NCBI RefSeq assembly: GCF_018687715.1
Contig: NC_056755.1
Span: forward strand, 39,923,501 to 39,987,500
DNA: 64,000 nucleotides
Reading direction: 5' to 3'
Source of the DNA: Carya illinoinensis
Lineage: Eukaryota; Streptophyta; Magnoliopsida; Fagales; Juglandaceae
Below the pieces are notes generated by a model. It was not told where the DNA came from. It worked only from the letters and a program-made list of their open reading frames with translations, and made no database searches. Position numbers and translations under genes: made by a program. Positions 25,937 through 37,643 of this stretch are shown here, in pieces (position 1 is the stretch's first letter; the number at the start of each line of letters is the position of its first letter).

Positions 25937-28440
25937 TTTTTTTTAAAATGAAACTTCCATTCATGAATCAAAGAATACATGATTTATCAACAATAATGAA
26001 AGAAGCAACCTTAGGTGGTTCCTCCTCCATCCAAATCTGTTCAGAAGTTAAAGACAATCCTAACTTAGCAGCTGCATCAACTGCTTTATTTCCAGTTCTT
26101 GCCACATGCTGGATAGACCAATTTTGATGAGACAACAAAGTACACTTTATGTCCTCGACGAGTTGACCATTCCAAGAATAATCAAAAGTGTTCTTGTTAA
26201 CAGCATCCACTACCAGTTTTGCATCCCCCTCAAATTGCACACATCCCAAACCAAGTTCATTGCAGAATGTTACTGCCCTGAGGAGAGCCCAGCTTTCTGC
26301 TATTGCAGCGGATTGAATAGCACTTCTAGAAGCAGCTAAAACTGCTTGTACTTGACCCCAGTGATCCCTTACCACGACCCCAATACCCATCCTCTCTGTT
26401 TCTTTGACATAAGTAGCATCAACGTTAGCTTTTAAGAATCCAAAACATGGTGGAATCCATCCCTAATTGACTTCTGTCCCTATTGCTCTCTCCTGAATAA
26501 TACCATTCAAATCCTGTGAACAAAGAGGATAGTCAACTCCACCATCCTGAGTTGCCAGTTGAAACAGAATAGAATGGCTTTTAAACTTGTTATTAAACAT
26601 GGATTCATTCATTCATTCTCTTCCAAATACCATGACAAACAACAACCACTCTATTCAGGGTAGCTGCATCTAATCTATAGACCATATCGCACCATAAGGA
26701 TTGAAAATCACAATAATCATGTTTCCATTTCTGTAGAGGACTACGCAGCTCCCCAAAACATCCATAGAAGCAGGACATTGCCACATAACATGTAACACAG
26801 ATTACTCTACTGAATGACAGATCGGGCACATAGAATTCTCAACAATCCTTTTAAACAGTTTTCCTTTGTAGGTAAAATATTATTAAGTGCTTCCAGATTA
26901 ACTGTTTTACTTTCCTTGTACAATCCAGCTTCCAAACCTTCCTCCACAGCTTAACATTAGGTGAAGATACAGAAGGCTGACCCACCATTTGGTTCTTTCT
27001 GTCAAAATCAGCAAAATATGCAGATTTAACTTTAAAAAGACCTTTTTCAGCAAATCCCCATATTACTTTGTCCCCCATGCCCCTTAAGCTAATAGGAATT
27101 CTGTTGATATAATCTGCTTCCTCCCTTCTAAAAATTGAGTACAAAATATCCATTTTCCAGGACTTAGAATCCTCATCCATTAGCTCATCCACAGTAGCCT
27201 CAACATCCAGAATAGACATAGGTGTTTGAATCTGAAAAATAGAGGGAAGAGGAACCCACCCACTTATCTTTCTTAATATTTATGCTCTTACCATTGCCTA
27301 CTCTCCATACATACCCCATCTTGACCATATCCAAAACTGAACACAGACTTCTCCAAATATATGAAGGACAAGAACCAGTTTTTGCCTCCAACAAATGACT
27401 TGCTGGAAAGTATTTTTGTTTAAAAAACGCGAGCAACCAATGATGAAGGATCTTGAATAAGTCTCCGGACTTGTTTGGCAAGCAAAGCCCTATTGAAACA
27501 GTTGAGGTCACGGAAGCCCAAACCCCCCATACTTTTTGCAGCTCCTAAGCTGGTCCAGCTTTTCCAATGTATCCCTTTGCTATCCTAAGGTTCTACCAAA
27601 AATTGGCAATCAGCAGTTCAATCTCCTTGAGTAACCCCTTTGAAAGCCTGAAAACACTCATTGTGTATGTTGGTATTGCTTGCAGAACACTCTTGATGAA
27701 GACTTCCTTGCCTGCAGTAAATAGTAACTTTGACTTCCAGCTTGAAACTCTCTTCCATATTTAAGTTTACCCAGTTGGTAAAATTAAATATTTGTTGTAA
27801 TTGTCACATATAAACACTTTCAGCATGTTGAAGAATACACTCCTTAACAGAGTGTTAGAACTGAAAAGAATGGAAGTCTTTTGCCTATTTAACACCTGAC
27901 CAGAAGCAACTTCATACATATGTAAGATATGAAGAAGATTATACCATTCCCCTTGCTTAGACCTGCAAAAAATACACAATCATCAGAAAAAATGAGATGA
28001 TTGATCCTTATGCCTTCTCTAGAAGCTGCCTCCCCTTTAATCAGCCCCTTCATTTCGGCTTGTTATAATAAATTGTTGAGACTCTCTACACACATTAAGA
28101 ACAAGGAGACAAAGGGTCTCCTTGCCTTATGCCCCTTGACGGCACAATAACATCTCCAGGTACACCATTTACCACAACAGAATAAGTGACGGATCTGACA
28201 CAAGTCATGAGCAACTTAATCCAATGATCACCAAATCCCAATCAAATAAGCATTGCTTCCAAAAAAACCCCACTCAACCCTTTCATAAGCTTTTGACATA
28301 TCCAATTTAATGGTCATACACCCTTCTCTACCTTTCTTTCTAGAGTGCATAAAATGGAGAAGCTCATAAGCAATTATTATATTGTCAGTGATTAAACGTC
28401 CAAGAATGAAAGCACTTTGGCTGGTTGGTACCTGTATGAG
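25937..28440 (-). mobile_element. L1-type LINE, 5'-truncated and decayed
   Basis: Non-LTR retrotransposon on the minus strand. In 5' to 3' order: an RT fragment at 28464-28228 (QSAFILGRLITDN, then LDMSKAYERVEW); a further RT piece at 27979-27767 (GQVLNRQKTSILFSS); the RT-to-zinc region at 27511-27200 (VWRVGNGKSINIKKDKWVG); zf-RVT at 27219-26605; RNase H at 26390-25968 (FEGDAK, HVARTGNKAVDAAAK). A T-run at 25937-25944 is the poly(A) tail on the minus strand. Stops and frameshifts separate the pieces, and the endonuclease and the RT catalytic YxDD motif are not seen. It is dead. It begins about 140 bp beyond the thioesterase stop codon. Confidence 0.88.
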
Positions 28441-28464
28441 CCATAATTGTGTATTATAATACAT

Positions 28465-29231
28465 TTATTTTGGTCATGGAAAATGTAAGTTGGGAATTTG
28501 GCTTTCCATCGTATCTGCTGTTTTTTACTCTTCTCATATGCTGACACACCTGGTGACAGGTTAAAACATATATCTGACCCATGTTTTTGTCTAAAGAAAA
28601 AGAAAAAGATAGGTCATAGCAATCAAGCTGCTCTCTTTGGAGGGTACGAAAATAAGAAGGAAGTTTCTGAAACTTACAATTGACGTTCCAACCCAAGTTA
28701 GGAACATATTTAAGATGCAATTTGTTTTGTTTTTAAGAAATGTTATTCTTCATTATATATCATCCTCAATTACATTACACACACACACACACTACACTCA
28801 TCAGCATTTACTTTATATATATGCATATGGTTTTGTCGGAAACCATATGCATTTTCCAGCACGCATTTTCCAAACCAAGAAAGAGGTTCACCAAAATTGC
28901 TTCTTGAAACTGAAGTAGACCGCCAATCTTTTAGTTCCAAGTTCATAATACACGACATAACATTCGGATTGAGATATCATTTACCCTTTACAAAAAGCCT
29001 CATGCAGAACCCCGACAAATAATCAATTTCAACATTTCATGTTTTTCAGTTCTAAACAAATGAAAAACATTTTTTTCATGAGTTGAACGAATCAAATAAA
29101 CATAAGAGGATGAAAAGTGGAAATATGAATAAATTACAGCCAATCAAATGATGAGTTTTGCATGCAAGCAATGACAACAGTGTTGTTGAGGAGAATGATA
29201 CTGTTCCTCCGTTCAGAGAGGCAGCTCAGTT
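28465..29231. other. Intergenic and 3' flank of the deSI-like gene
   Basis: Mixed DNA between the LINE and the deSI-like stop codon. It contains a short (CA)n run at 28777-28792. The 3' UTR of the minus-strand gene should lie in roughly 28900-29231. A minus-strand open frame at 28454-28720 has ordinary composition but matches nothing I know. Confidence 0.45.
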
Positions 29232-32200
29232 TCAATGGTGCGCCTCTTTAACAAATGCCAAGTCACCACTAATAGCCAATGGGGGCAGTAGGCTCTTCTC
29301 TTGATCATCAATTTCTGTTGACTCACGTGCAATGGGGGTTGATAGAAATTCTGTACCATTTTCTAAAACCACCAAAAAGAAGGAATTAAATAACAAAAGT
29401 TTTTCTCATGTCTATGGTAAAGGAATCTGGACTAGATGTGTAACCAAACAAAATTATAGAGATAAAAGATTCAAGAAAAGACTGCTCACCTGAACAGTCA
29501 TGGTATTCAGGCAGCTGTTTAACAGTAGATACTTGAAGGCTTTCTGGAAGCAGACAACTACATAAAGCACCTGATAAAAAACTTCAGTTAAATCTGAACA
29601 TCACATCTATAAATGGGATAAAGGAGCGAGTTTTGCATTTTCTTGTAGTTGTGCTGACGAAATTGACCCTTTCCAGACTTTTCAGACTTTTGTAGTTGTG
29701 CTGATGAAGTTGCCCCTCTTTTACATTTGATCGTTGTACATTATAGTCAAATTTTATATCTGACGTGATACTCACTAACCCCAAAACTCAAAATTTGTTC
29801 AAACATCTAACCGGAGATGGAAAACCGCACTTGTTACTGACACTGGGCCTGTAAAATTGACTGGCATAATCAAATGCCAGTCCACTTTTTGTGGCTATTT
29901 GACGAAATTGACTCTTATCATTACCATGCAAGCACTTTGCTTCCAGTATTGCTTGCCTGGTGGTGATCATTTCATCTCCCATGGTGCTCGCTAGGGGAGC
30001 GAGCCTTTTGCCTCTTGTTGTGCTCGCTCTTGCCCTTTACATGCCCCATGGTGCTTGCCTACAGTGTGAACCCTTTGCTTTTGGTATTGCTTGCTTGGTG
30101 GCAAACACAATGTCCCCCGTGGTGCTCGCCTATGGTACGAGCACTTTGCTTTGATATTACTCACCTAAGGCAAGCACTCGCCGCCCCCCCCCCCCCCCTT
30201 TCTCTCTCCCCAATGCTACTCGTCTCGGGACAAGCACTTTCCCATCCGTATTGCTCGCTTTTTTTTTTGTTTGGGGGGGGGGGGGGGGGTGCGTGCTTAC
30301 CTATGCACTTCTTGTCTCGTGGTGCAGAGCAAGTCCTTTGCCTCTAGTCATGCTCGCTCCCGGGGTACAAGAACTTTGCCCCTTGGTGCTCGCCCTTAGG
30401 CGAGCATTTACATCCACCGTGGTGCTCGCTTGCTAGCGAACACTATGTCCCCCATAATGCTCGCCTACGGTACGAGTACTTTGCTTTCGATATTGCTCAC
30501 CTAGAGAGTGAGCACTTTGTCTCTCGTCATGCTTGCCCAAGGTACGAACACTCTCTCTCTCCATGTTGCTAGCCAAGGAGCACTTTAGTTACCTTGGTGC
30601 TCTCCATGTTACTCACCTAGGGGCAAACACTTTGGCTCGTGTTGTGCTCACATCGAGTATGAGCATTTTTTATTCCCTTGTTGCTCCCAGAGGTGGCGAG
30701 CACTTTTAACTCTCGTTATGCTAGCCCCATTTTGACCCCCATGGTACTCGCCTAGTGGCGAGTGCTTTGTTTTCGGTCTTGCTCAATTGTTGACAAGCCC
30801 TTTGCCTCTCGTCATGCTCGCCTGGCATACGAGCACTTTGCCTCCCATGGTGCTTGCCAAGGGGTGAGCACTCTACTTCCCATAGGGCTTGCCTAGTGGC
30901 AAGTACTTTGGCTCTTGTGGTGCTTGCCTAAGGGCAAGCTCTATCCCTTTCCACGTTCCTTGCTAAGGTGCTAGCCCAAGTGAGCACTTTTTCTCTCAAC
31001 TTTGCTCACCGAGGTGGCAAGCACTTTGCTTCACACCGTGCTTGCTTGGGGTAGCGAGCACTTCGATTACCTTGGTGCTCTCCATGTTGCTTGGCGGGGC
31101 AATCACTTTCCCTCCCCACACTAACATTGAGGTGGCAATTTTGTTCTCTATTTTGCTCGCTTGGGGGGCAAGCTCTTTCCCTCTTCATGATGCTTGCAGA
31201 GGTGGCGAGCATCACACAAGTTCACGAGGCCCCCCGAGATGGTGAGCACGTGCTCCTGCAGTGCTCTCCTAGGGAGCGAACACGTCTCCTGTGGGGAATC
31301 AAGCATGTGCATTGCACGTGCGATTCTCAGATAGTTAAAGAATGACAATGAGTTTTCCTGTCAATCTCTAGTGTTTTCAATCTTGACCACCCACTACTCA
31401 CTCGAACATGAAACTCTAATATTTTAGATCTTTGGATGCAGCAATAGAGCTGATTGCAGCAATTCCAGTTCACTACCACAATGGAAACTTAAGCACAAAA
31501 CAAAAGGACAGATAGAGCGAAGTGAATAACTGAAATAATGGGAAGAAGATAGATCAGTTTATGGAAATATTGTTTGTACCTACTCGGGCGAGTCGATTCA
31601 CCCACCCTGGGATGTGTTTTCCCGTCAATCTCCATGAGATGTCATCTGTAAAATGGTTGCAGTTCTTGAAAATGAGGTGATAGGTATCCCCATGATACTC
31701 AGAAGCTACATTCTCAAGAAATTTCCGGAAATCAGATGGAACGATGGTTATGCGGCTCAATGGGATGGAACATCGGTAAACAAAACCTGGGCAACTCCTT
31801 GGTTCCACTTCAAAAACTCCACTTGCTGAAAGTTCATGAGCTCCAAATCCATACTCCTTCCCATGGACTTTCCATAAACATTGGCACAGGTAGTGTGATA
31901 CATTAGATTTAAAATTAACAACAAAAACTGAAAAAAAAGAAAATTGCAAGGACTTCACAAGTCATTCAAATAAGAAGATTGTAGATATTGCTTTAATTTG
32001 TATAAGAACTAGTCCTAAAAGCACTTGTGTCAACTTATCTGAAATAGAAACCACAATTTGCTGTAGCTTGGGAAATATATTGTTTTGATTGAACATACTT
32101 TGCACATCGAACTCAAATTATCCAAATCTCTACATTTCTCATCCTTACATTCAAAATGATAGTTCTCATAATTCAAACATTTAATAGATTTAGAATATTT

Positions 32201-34106
32201 TCTCCATCCATTTGGTTAGAACAAAAAATAAGAGAAACAAGAGCATGTACCATCCACCCTATTAGGCAGTTAGACAAAATGATTACAAAGTGATATCACA
32301 TACTGAGTATAGGTGGTAAATGGGATCCCACAATGCTTGGGAGAAAAAAGTTCTTACTGTTTATAATGTTTCCAAGGGACTCAATTGTAACATTGACTAG
32401 TCCTTTTGAAGTATGAGCCCAAATGAAGCTTGAGCCTTCCTTGGATCGTTACTTGCTTCCAGAAAGTATTCTAAGAATATCAAATTGACTGAACCGAACT
32501 GTGCAATGTCAGTAAAACTGTGTCCTTTTGCGGTAAGTTAATTTTGTTCTAATCTACGGCACCTAACATTCAGAACACCCCCTTCTTAATTTTGGTAAAA
32601 CTGAAGCACAATATTTCACATTTCTTCAAGGTGTTCTGACTTTTTATAGCGAAAAGTACATGCCTCAGCAAATATGCCTTGTCAAATTAAAGCCTATCTA
32701 TGTGACTGAAGGGCCTCCTGAAACACAAGTCCTAAATATTTAATCCACTTTCTAAGTAGTTACCACCAAACCAAGGTACTATATAATGGCATGCGAACAG
32801 TACTTGGCATATGCAAGCTAATGCATCAGTACCAGTTATTAATAGATCATAATTGTTTGGATCAATAGCCGATACAATTGAATGAAAGTATGTTTATCAA
32901 GCATGCCAAAACTTGCATACAAATCACATTAAACTAAATGATAGCACTCATACAACTCACATTAGACTAAACGATAACACTCACTATCTCCAAAATATTT
33001 TTAATCAAAATAACCAAAAAATTATGATCTATTAATAACTGGTGCTGAAGCATTTGCTTGCATATGATATAATTGAATGAAAGTACGTTCATCAAGCACG
33101 CCAAAACTTGCATACAACTCACAACAAGAGCCTCTCATCTCATCTCATCTCATCTCAATGAGTCAATATCCAAACACCACAAATATAAACATTTTTCAAT
33201 TTCAAATTTTCAACTTTTTCATCTAATCATTACTTAATTATTACAACTTTTTCAAACTTCCAGAAAAAATAAAAAAATAGTTCAACTTTTTCAAATCTCA
33301 AAACAAAAATAATATTAAAAAATAATATTATAATAATATTTTAACTTTATAATATTTTTATTCAACTTTTTCTCTTATTTTCTAAAATTCCATAAAATAC
33401 TAACTCAAATCATTTCACTACTATTCACTTTTATTACTATTCATAATTCATCTTATCTCATCTCATATCGGTATCCAACCGCCTAAATGATGGCATTAAT
33501 TAACTGCAAAATATTTTTAATCAAGATCAATATTCATACTTCCTAAAAAAAACTCATATTCCATACATAATGAAATGAAACTCCATTGAAAAGAAATACT
33601 CGACTAATGGTTTGAGAAAACCCCCACAAATTTCATCTTCTATTTTTTCCATGCAACCATTCAAATCCACCGTCCGCAAAGCAGCATACCAAAAGCCGGG
33701 GCGCCGGGAGGGGGGAGGAGGTGGAGATCAAACAAAAACCAAATATACATCGCATACTAAACAGAGAATAGAAGCAAATGAAATGAGGCGAAGAAAAATT
33801 ACGAAAACTCACATACAAAATCATCAAGAAACAAGAAAAAAGACGGAGCCAACGCCCAATGACCACAACCCGAAAAAACAAATAGCCATGGCATTTCGGG
33901 GAAAAAAGAAAGAAAGAAAGAAAGAAGCTATAAAAGAAGATTTTCTGCAACTAACCTTCAATACCGGAATGAAAGACTCCGAAACCGAACCAAGAAGTGT
34001 AATTGTTAATAGGGCTGAGATCGTACACGTTCAGAACCACCTGGGTCTCGCTATTTTTGTTTCCATCATATTCAGAGGCCGAGCTCGAAGAGCACTCTGC
34101 CCCCAT
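29232..34106 (-). CDS. deSI-like protein (PPPDE cysteine isopeptidase family), complete
   Basis: PPPDE/DUF862 thiol peptidase; relatives cleave SUMO or ubiquitin-type isopeptide bonds, and plant substrates are largely unknown. Four exons on the minus strand join in one frame: 34106-33956, 31867-31580, 29570-29490 and 29362-29232; 651 bp, 216 aa. The fold starts at VVLNVYDLSPINNYTSWFG. Catalytic His46 lies in VFHSGIEV and catalytic Cys120 in IFKNCNHFTDD. Other family marks are HGKEYGFGAHE, GVFEVEPRSCPGF, YHGDTYHLI and IPGWVNRLARVG, then CSCLLPES. The acidic C-terminal tail is typical of the family and not catalytic. All donors and acceptors are GT-AG and phase-compatible, with no breaks. The first two introns are about 2 kb each, the first with a MITE and the second with a large minisatellite. 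Confidence 0.92.
29985..31325. repeat. Minisatellite of ~45-60 bp units with internal dyad symmetry, in deSI intron 2
   Basis: About 25 degenerate units over 1.34 kb. Each contains a GTGCTCGCC...GGCGAGCAC dyad around a short centre (for example TGCTCGCCTA followed by GGCGAGTGC), then CTTTGCCTCTCGT-like filler. Unit length and sequence drift strongly. It holds a C15 run (30184-30198) and a G17 run (30273-30289). There is no plausible coding sequence; open frames here are by-products of the repeat. Confidence 0.85.
33128..33485. mobile_element. MITE, family A copy 4, in intron 1 of the deSI-like gene
   Basis: About 360 bp. The left end has CTCATCTCATCTCATCTCAA and the right end TCTCATCTCATATCGGTATC. 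The interior TTTTTCAATTTCAAATTTTC and CATCTAATCATTACTTAATT match the thioesterase-intron copy. Confidence 0.85.
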
Positions 34107-34267
34107 TTCCAAAACTTTCTTTTAAAACTCAACCCAAAACAACCCAGTTTTTTCTTCTCAGTGCATGGCAAAGAGATGTGAGCCTCAGAGATCCACCTCC
34201 GTTCTCCGGCAGAGAGTAAGGATCGGTTTGCCGGCAAACGTGGGAAAGCACAAGATGGCTTAAGTAC

Positions 34268-34705
34268 ATGTTTGGATTGCTGGGCTTATAGCTAATAATT
34301 TAAATAATAAATTTTATAGGTATATAGTATATACTATATATTTTTAAAATATTTTTAAATATATTATGTTTATTTAAAAATAAATTTAAAAAATATTTTT
34401 TGAAGTAGAAATAATGATTATTTAATTTTTTTAAAAAAATTATGATTATATTTTTAAAAGTTTAAAAGTTATAATTATATTAAAATTGTATAAATATTTT
34501 CATCATTTAAAAATCTTTTTAAAATTTAAATTATATTTCGTATTATTTGAAAAAGTACATTTGAGAACTGCATATATTAACTTATTTAAAATTAAAAGTG
34601 TTTTAATATATAACATATAAATAACTTAAATATTTTAATTCATAAAAAATAATTAAAACTATTTAATCAATTTTTAAAATTTTTACTGTAATTCCGAACA
34701 AGCCT
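34268..34705. mobile_element. MITE-like repeat, family D copy 2
   Basis: About 440 bp collinear with 4405-4902: starts ATGTTTGGATTGCTGGG, contains ATTAAAAGTGTTTTAATATA, and ends near GTAATTCCGAACAAGCCT. Its right end meets the 8-bp duplication (34704-34711) of the outer hAT element, so that element inserted at or just past the MITE end. Confidence 0.7.
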
Positions 34706-34925
34706 CATTATTAGGGGTGTACAAAAAACCGGCGAACAGACCTCCACCGACGACAACCGACCTTTAGACGTCAGAACCAGTCGGCCGGTGGTAGACGGAA
34801 TCGATCGGCCGGGGGTAGAAATAAATACAAACTGATCACAGTCGGCTCGGTCTCGATTTGTCCACACAGAAAACCGGTAAACCGACCGACCATATATATA
34901 TATTTTTAATATATATCTTATATAA

Positions 34926-34959
34926 AAACGACGTCGTTTCATATGAAACGGCGTCGTTT
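34926..34959. promoter_or_regulatory. 34-bp near-perfect palindrome upstream of the outer transposase
   Basis: AAACGACGTCGTTT, centre CATATG, then AAACGGCGTCGTTT: two 14-bp arms, the first itself perfectly palindromic, with the whole palindromic apart from one mispaired position. A related AAACGGCGTTGTTT lies near 35019. It sits about 240 bp inside the transposon end, before a CT-rich leader. The role is inferred: promoter element or transposase-binding site. Confidence 0.6.
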
Positions 34960-35088
34960 TGTTTAAATGAGTAACAAAAAAAAAAAAAAAGAGTAACGAT
35001 GCCATTTGGTCTCGACCAAACGGCGTTGTTTGGTTGGGAATGAGTTAGGGTTATTACCTTTCCCGTTCCTAGTTCCCCCCCCCCCCCC

Positions 35089-35144
<56 letters not shown>

Positions 35145-35689
35145 GAGTCTCTCACTCCGTGACTGTCTCCGTTGAACGGCACTGCAAAGCTGAACCGATG
35201 ACCCCCATTTTCCTCCGGCCTTCCTCTGCCTCCAGTCTCTATGAGTATTCTTAGTGTATACTATATATTATATAATCTGTTATATATATATGAATTATAA
35301 TCTGTTTTATATATATATATACACTTTGTTATATATTAACTCATATAATCTATTGTGTGTGTATATATATATATAATTTGTTAATATATAATCTGTTAGG
35401 CCTTGTTAATTATTTATATAAATTGAGAGAAGATGAGTGAACAACTTAGATTAGAGTCTTAAACTTGTAATGTTTGCCAAGTTACAAACTAGCTACTGGG
35501 ATATTTTGTGTTATATTTGCCAATTTTCAAATTTGTGATATTGTATAACATTTATATTTTGTTTTATAATTTAGATGGATTCTTCTTCGTCTATTATTGA
35601 TGTTGATATAAATGAAACTCAACCAACCATTAATTTGGAATAAAATGTGAGAGAGACCAATGTTTCAAATAGGGCTGAGCAGAAATCCA

Positions 35690-35865
35690 AAAATCCGACT
35701 TTGATCCCGACTCCGCTCCGACTCCGACTTGTCGGAGTCGGAGTCGGAGTTTCTTTCCCATGAAAAGTCGGAGTCGGAGTCCAGGCGGATCCGACTCCGA
35801 CTCCGCCTCCGACTCCCTATTCCGACTCCGACTCCGACTCCGCATCCGACTCCGCTCCGCTAGCG
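35690..35865. repeat. Subterminal GGAGTC/GACTCC hexamer array, left end of the inner hAT
   Basis: About 20 copies of CCGACT or its complement AGTCGG, in blocks of alternating orientation. One block (CTCCGACTCCGACTTG, then TCGGAGTCGGAG) folds as a near-perfect hairpin. Clustered short subterminal repeats are the known transposase-binding sites in hAT elements such as Ac; this cluster probably plays that role. Confidence 0.8.
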
Positions 35866-35879
35866 TACATATTTTATAA

Positions 35880-37030
35880 AAAATATATGTGTTTTTCTAT
35901 ATAGTAATCATATAAATATAAATATAGTAACATCATTAGTTAAATCCAATAATATACTAGCAATTAGCACTAGTTATTAGTTATAAACTTATAGTAAATA
36001 AGTTAATAAATATTAGTAATTTACTATATACTAATAGACTAATAGTATTAGACTATTAGTATATAGTAAATTACTAATATATATAATAGTATACTATTAG
36101 TTGTATAAATTAAATTAATATCTTTAAGTTATTATCTATTAGTAATTTAGTACTAGTGTAGTGTTATCAACTTATAACATATTATTAGTTACTAGTTATT
36201 ACATCTAGACTATCTAGTTATAAGTTATTAGACTATAGTAAATAAGTTAATAAATATTACTATATATTAATAGACTAATAGTATTAGTATTAGTATATTA
36301 CTAATATAATATATATATATATAATAGTATACTATTAGTTAATATATATTAAATTAATATCTTCTAAGTTATTATCTATTAGTATTAGTGTAACTAGTGT
36401 TATTACATATAATTAGTTACTAGTTATTACATCTAGTTATTTAATATTTGTTATAGACTATAGTAAATAAGTTAATAAATATTACTAATTTACTATTATA
36501 CTATATACTAACTTACTAATAGACTAATAGTATTAGACTATTAGTATATAGTAAATTACTAATATAGTTCAATAGTATATTATTAGTTACATATATATTA
36601 AATATATATCTTTAAATTATTATCTATTAGTACTAGTGTAACTAGTGTTATAGACATATTATTAGTTACTAGTTATTACATCTAGACTATCTAGTCATTA
36701 GACTATAGTAAATAAATTAATAAATATTACTAATTTACTATATATTAATAGACCAATAGTATTAGTATTAGTGTATTACTAATAGATAATATATTTAATA
36801 GTATATATTAGTTATATGTATATTAAATTAGTATCTTTAAGTTATTATCTATTAGTACTAGTCTAACTAGTGTTATTAGATATTATTAGTTATTAGTTAT
36901 TACATCTAGACTATGATGACTATCTAGTTATTAGACTATAGTATATAAATTAATAAATATTATTAATTTACTATATATTAATAGACTAATAGTATTAGTA
37001 TTAGTATTAGTGTATCACTAATATATAATA
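35880..37030. repeat. AT-rich tandem array, ~240-bp units, in the inner hAT
   Basis: Four to five units. The landmark AAGTTATTATCTATTAGTA recurs at about 36124, 36367, 36614 and 36839, each followed by TAACTAGTGTTAT-like, GTTACTAGTTATTACATCTA and TAATAGACTAATAGTATTAG blocks. Each unit carries inverted pieces such as TAATTTACTATATACTAATA against TATTAGTATATAGTAAATTA, so the array is rich in potential hairpins. Non-coding. Confidence 0.85.
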
Positions 37031-37202
37031 TATAATAGTATATATTTTTACTAACTTAAATATATTTTTACTTACTTAAATATATTTTTACTAACTTAAA
37101 TATATTTTTGCTAACTTATTAATTTATTTTTACTAACTTATTAATTTATTTTTATTGTTTAAAGTAGATTAGTATCCATTTTTTTTCAAAATTTTGAATC
37201 CC

Positions 37203-37337
37203 AAACGGCGCCGTTTCTGTGCAACCCTAATGGGTTTTCACTTCCCCTCCCCACCCCCCCCCCCAAACGACACCGTTTGGGGTTAAAATAACCCCAAACG
37301 GCGCCGTTTGGGGAAATAACTCCAAACGGCGCCGTTT
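37203..37337. promoter_or_regulatory. Cluster of GC-core palindromes before the inner transposase leader
   Basis: The perfect 14-bp palindrome AAACGGCGCCGTTT occurs three times (37203-37216, 37296-37309, 37324-37337). The middle copy extends to a 22-bp palindrome with CCCC/GGGG flanks, and a fourth, imperfect site (AAACGACACCGTTT) lies near 37265. A direct repeat of about 40 bp (CCAAACGGCGCCGTTT, then CTGTGCAACCCTAATGGG) begins at 37201 and 37322. C-runs and a CT-rich leader follow, so this is a plausible core-promoter region. Confidence 0.6.
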
Positions 37338-37584
37338 CTGTGCAACCCTAATGGGTTTTCAACTCCCCCCCCCCCCCCCCCGATTCCCTCCCCCTTCGCT
37401 GTCAGTGAATCACTTTTCTTCCTCAGTGGGTTTTCACTTTCCTCTCATCTGAGTCATCTCAACCTTCACCGACCCCAGCCCGTACCTCTCATCTGAAGAT
37501 TCTGAAGCCGTGCCGTGCCGGAGCTCCTCCGTCGTCCCTCCGTGAACCCGTGAACCCGTATATCCCATTTTGAGTTGTAACCGA

Positions 37585-37589
<5 letters not shown>

Positions 37590-37640
<51 letters not shown>
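37590..37640. repeat. (TC)n microsatellite in the inner transposase leader
   Basis: About 25 TC units between the GC-palindrome cluster and the likely first intron. The outer element has an equivalent (CT)n run at 35094-35140 in the same relative position. Confidence 0.85.

Positions 37641-37643
<3 letters not shown>

Noticed and set aside
30015..30436. Open frames of 60-110 codons in the minisatellite
   Set aside because: Repeat-derived frames with homopolymer tracts and no conservation signal.
29985..31325. Regularly spaced palindromic repeats that look CRISPR-like
   Set aside because: This is a plant nuclear intron; units are degenerate and contiguous, with no unique spacers and no cas genes.
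33612..34181. 189-codon plus-strand open frame
   Set aside because: Antisense to the well-supported first exon of the deSI-like gene; Lys/Arg-rich with no domain.
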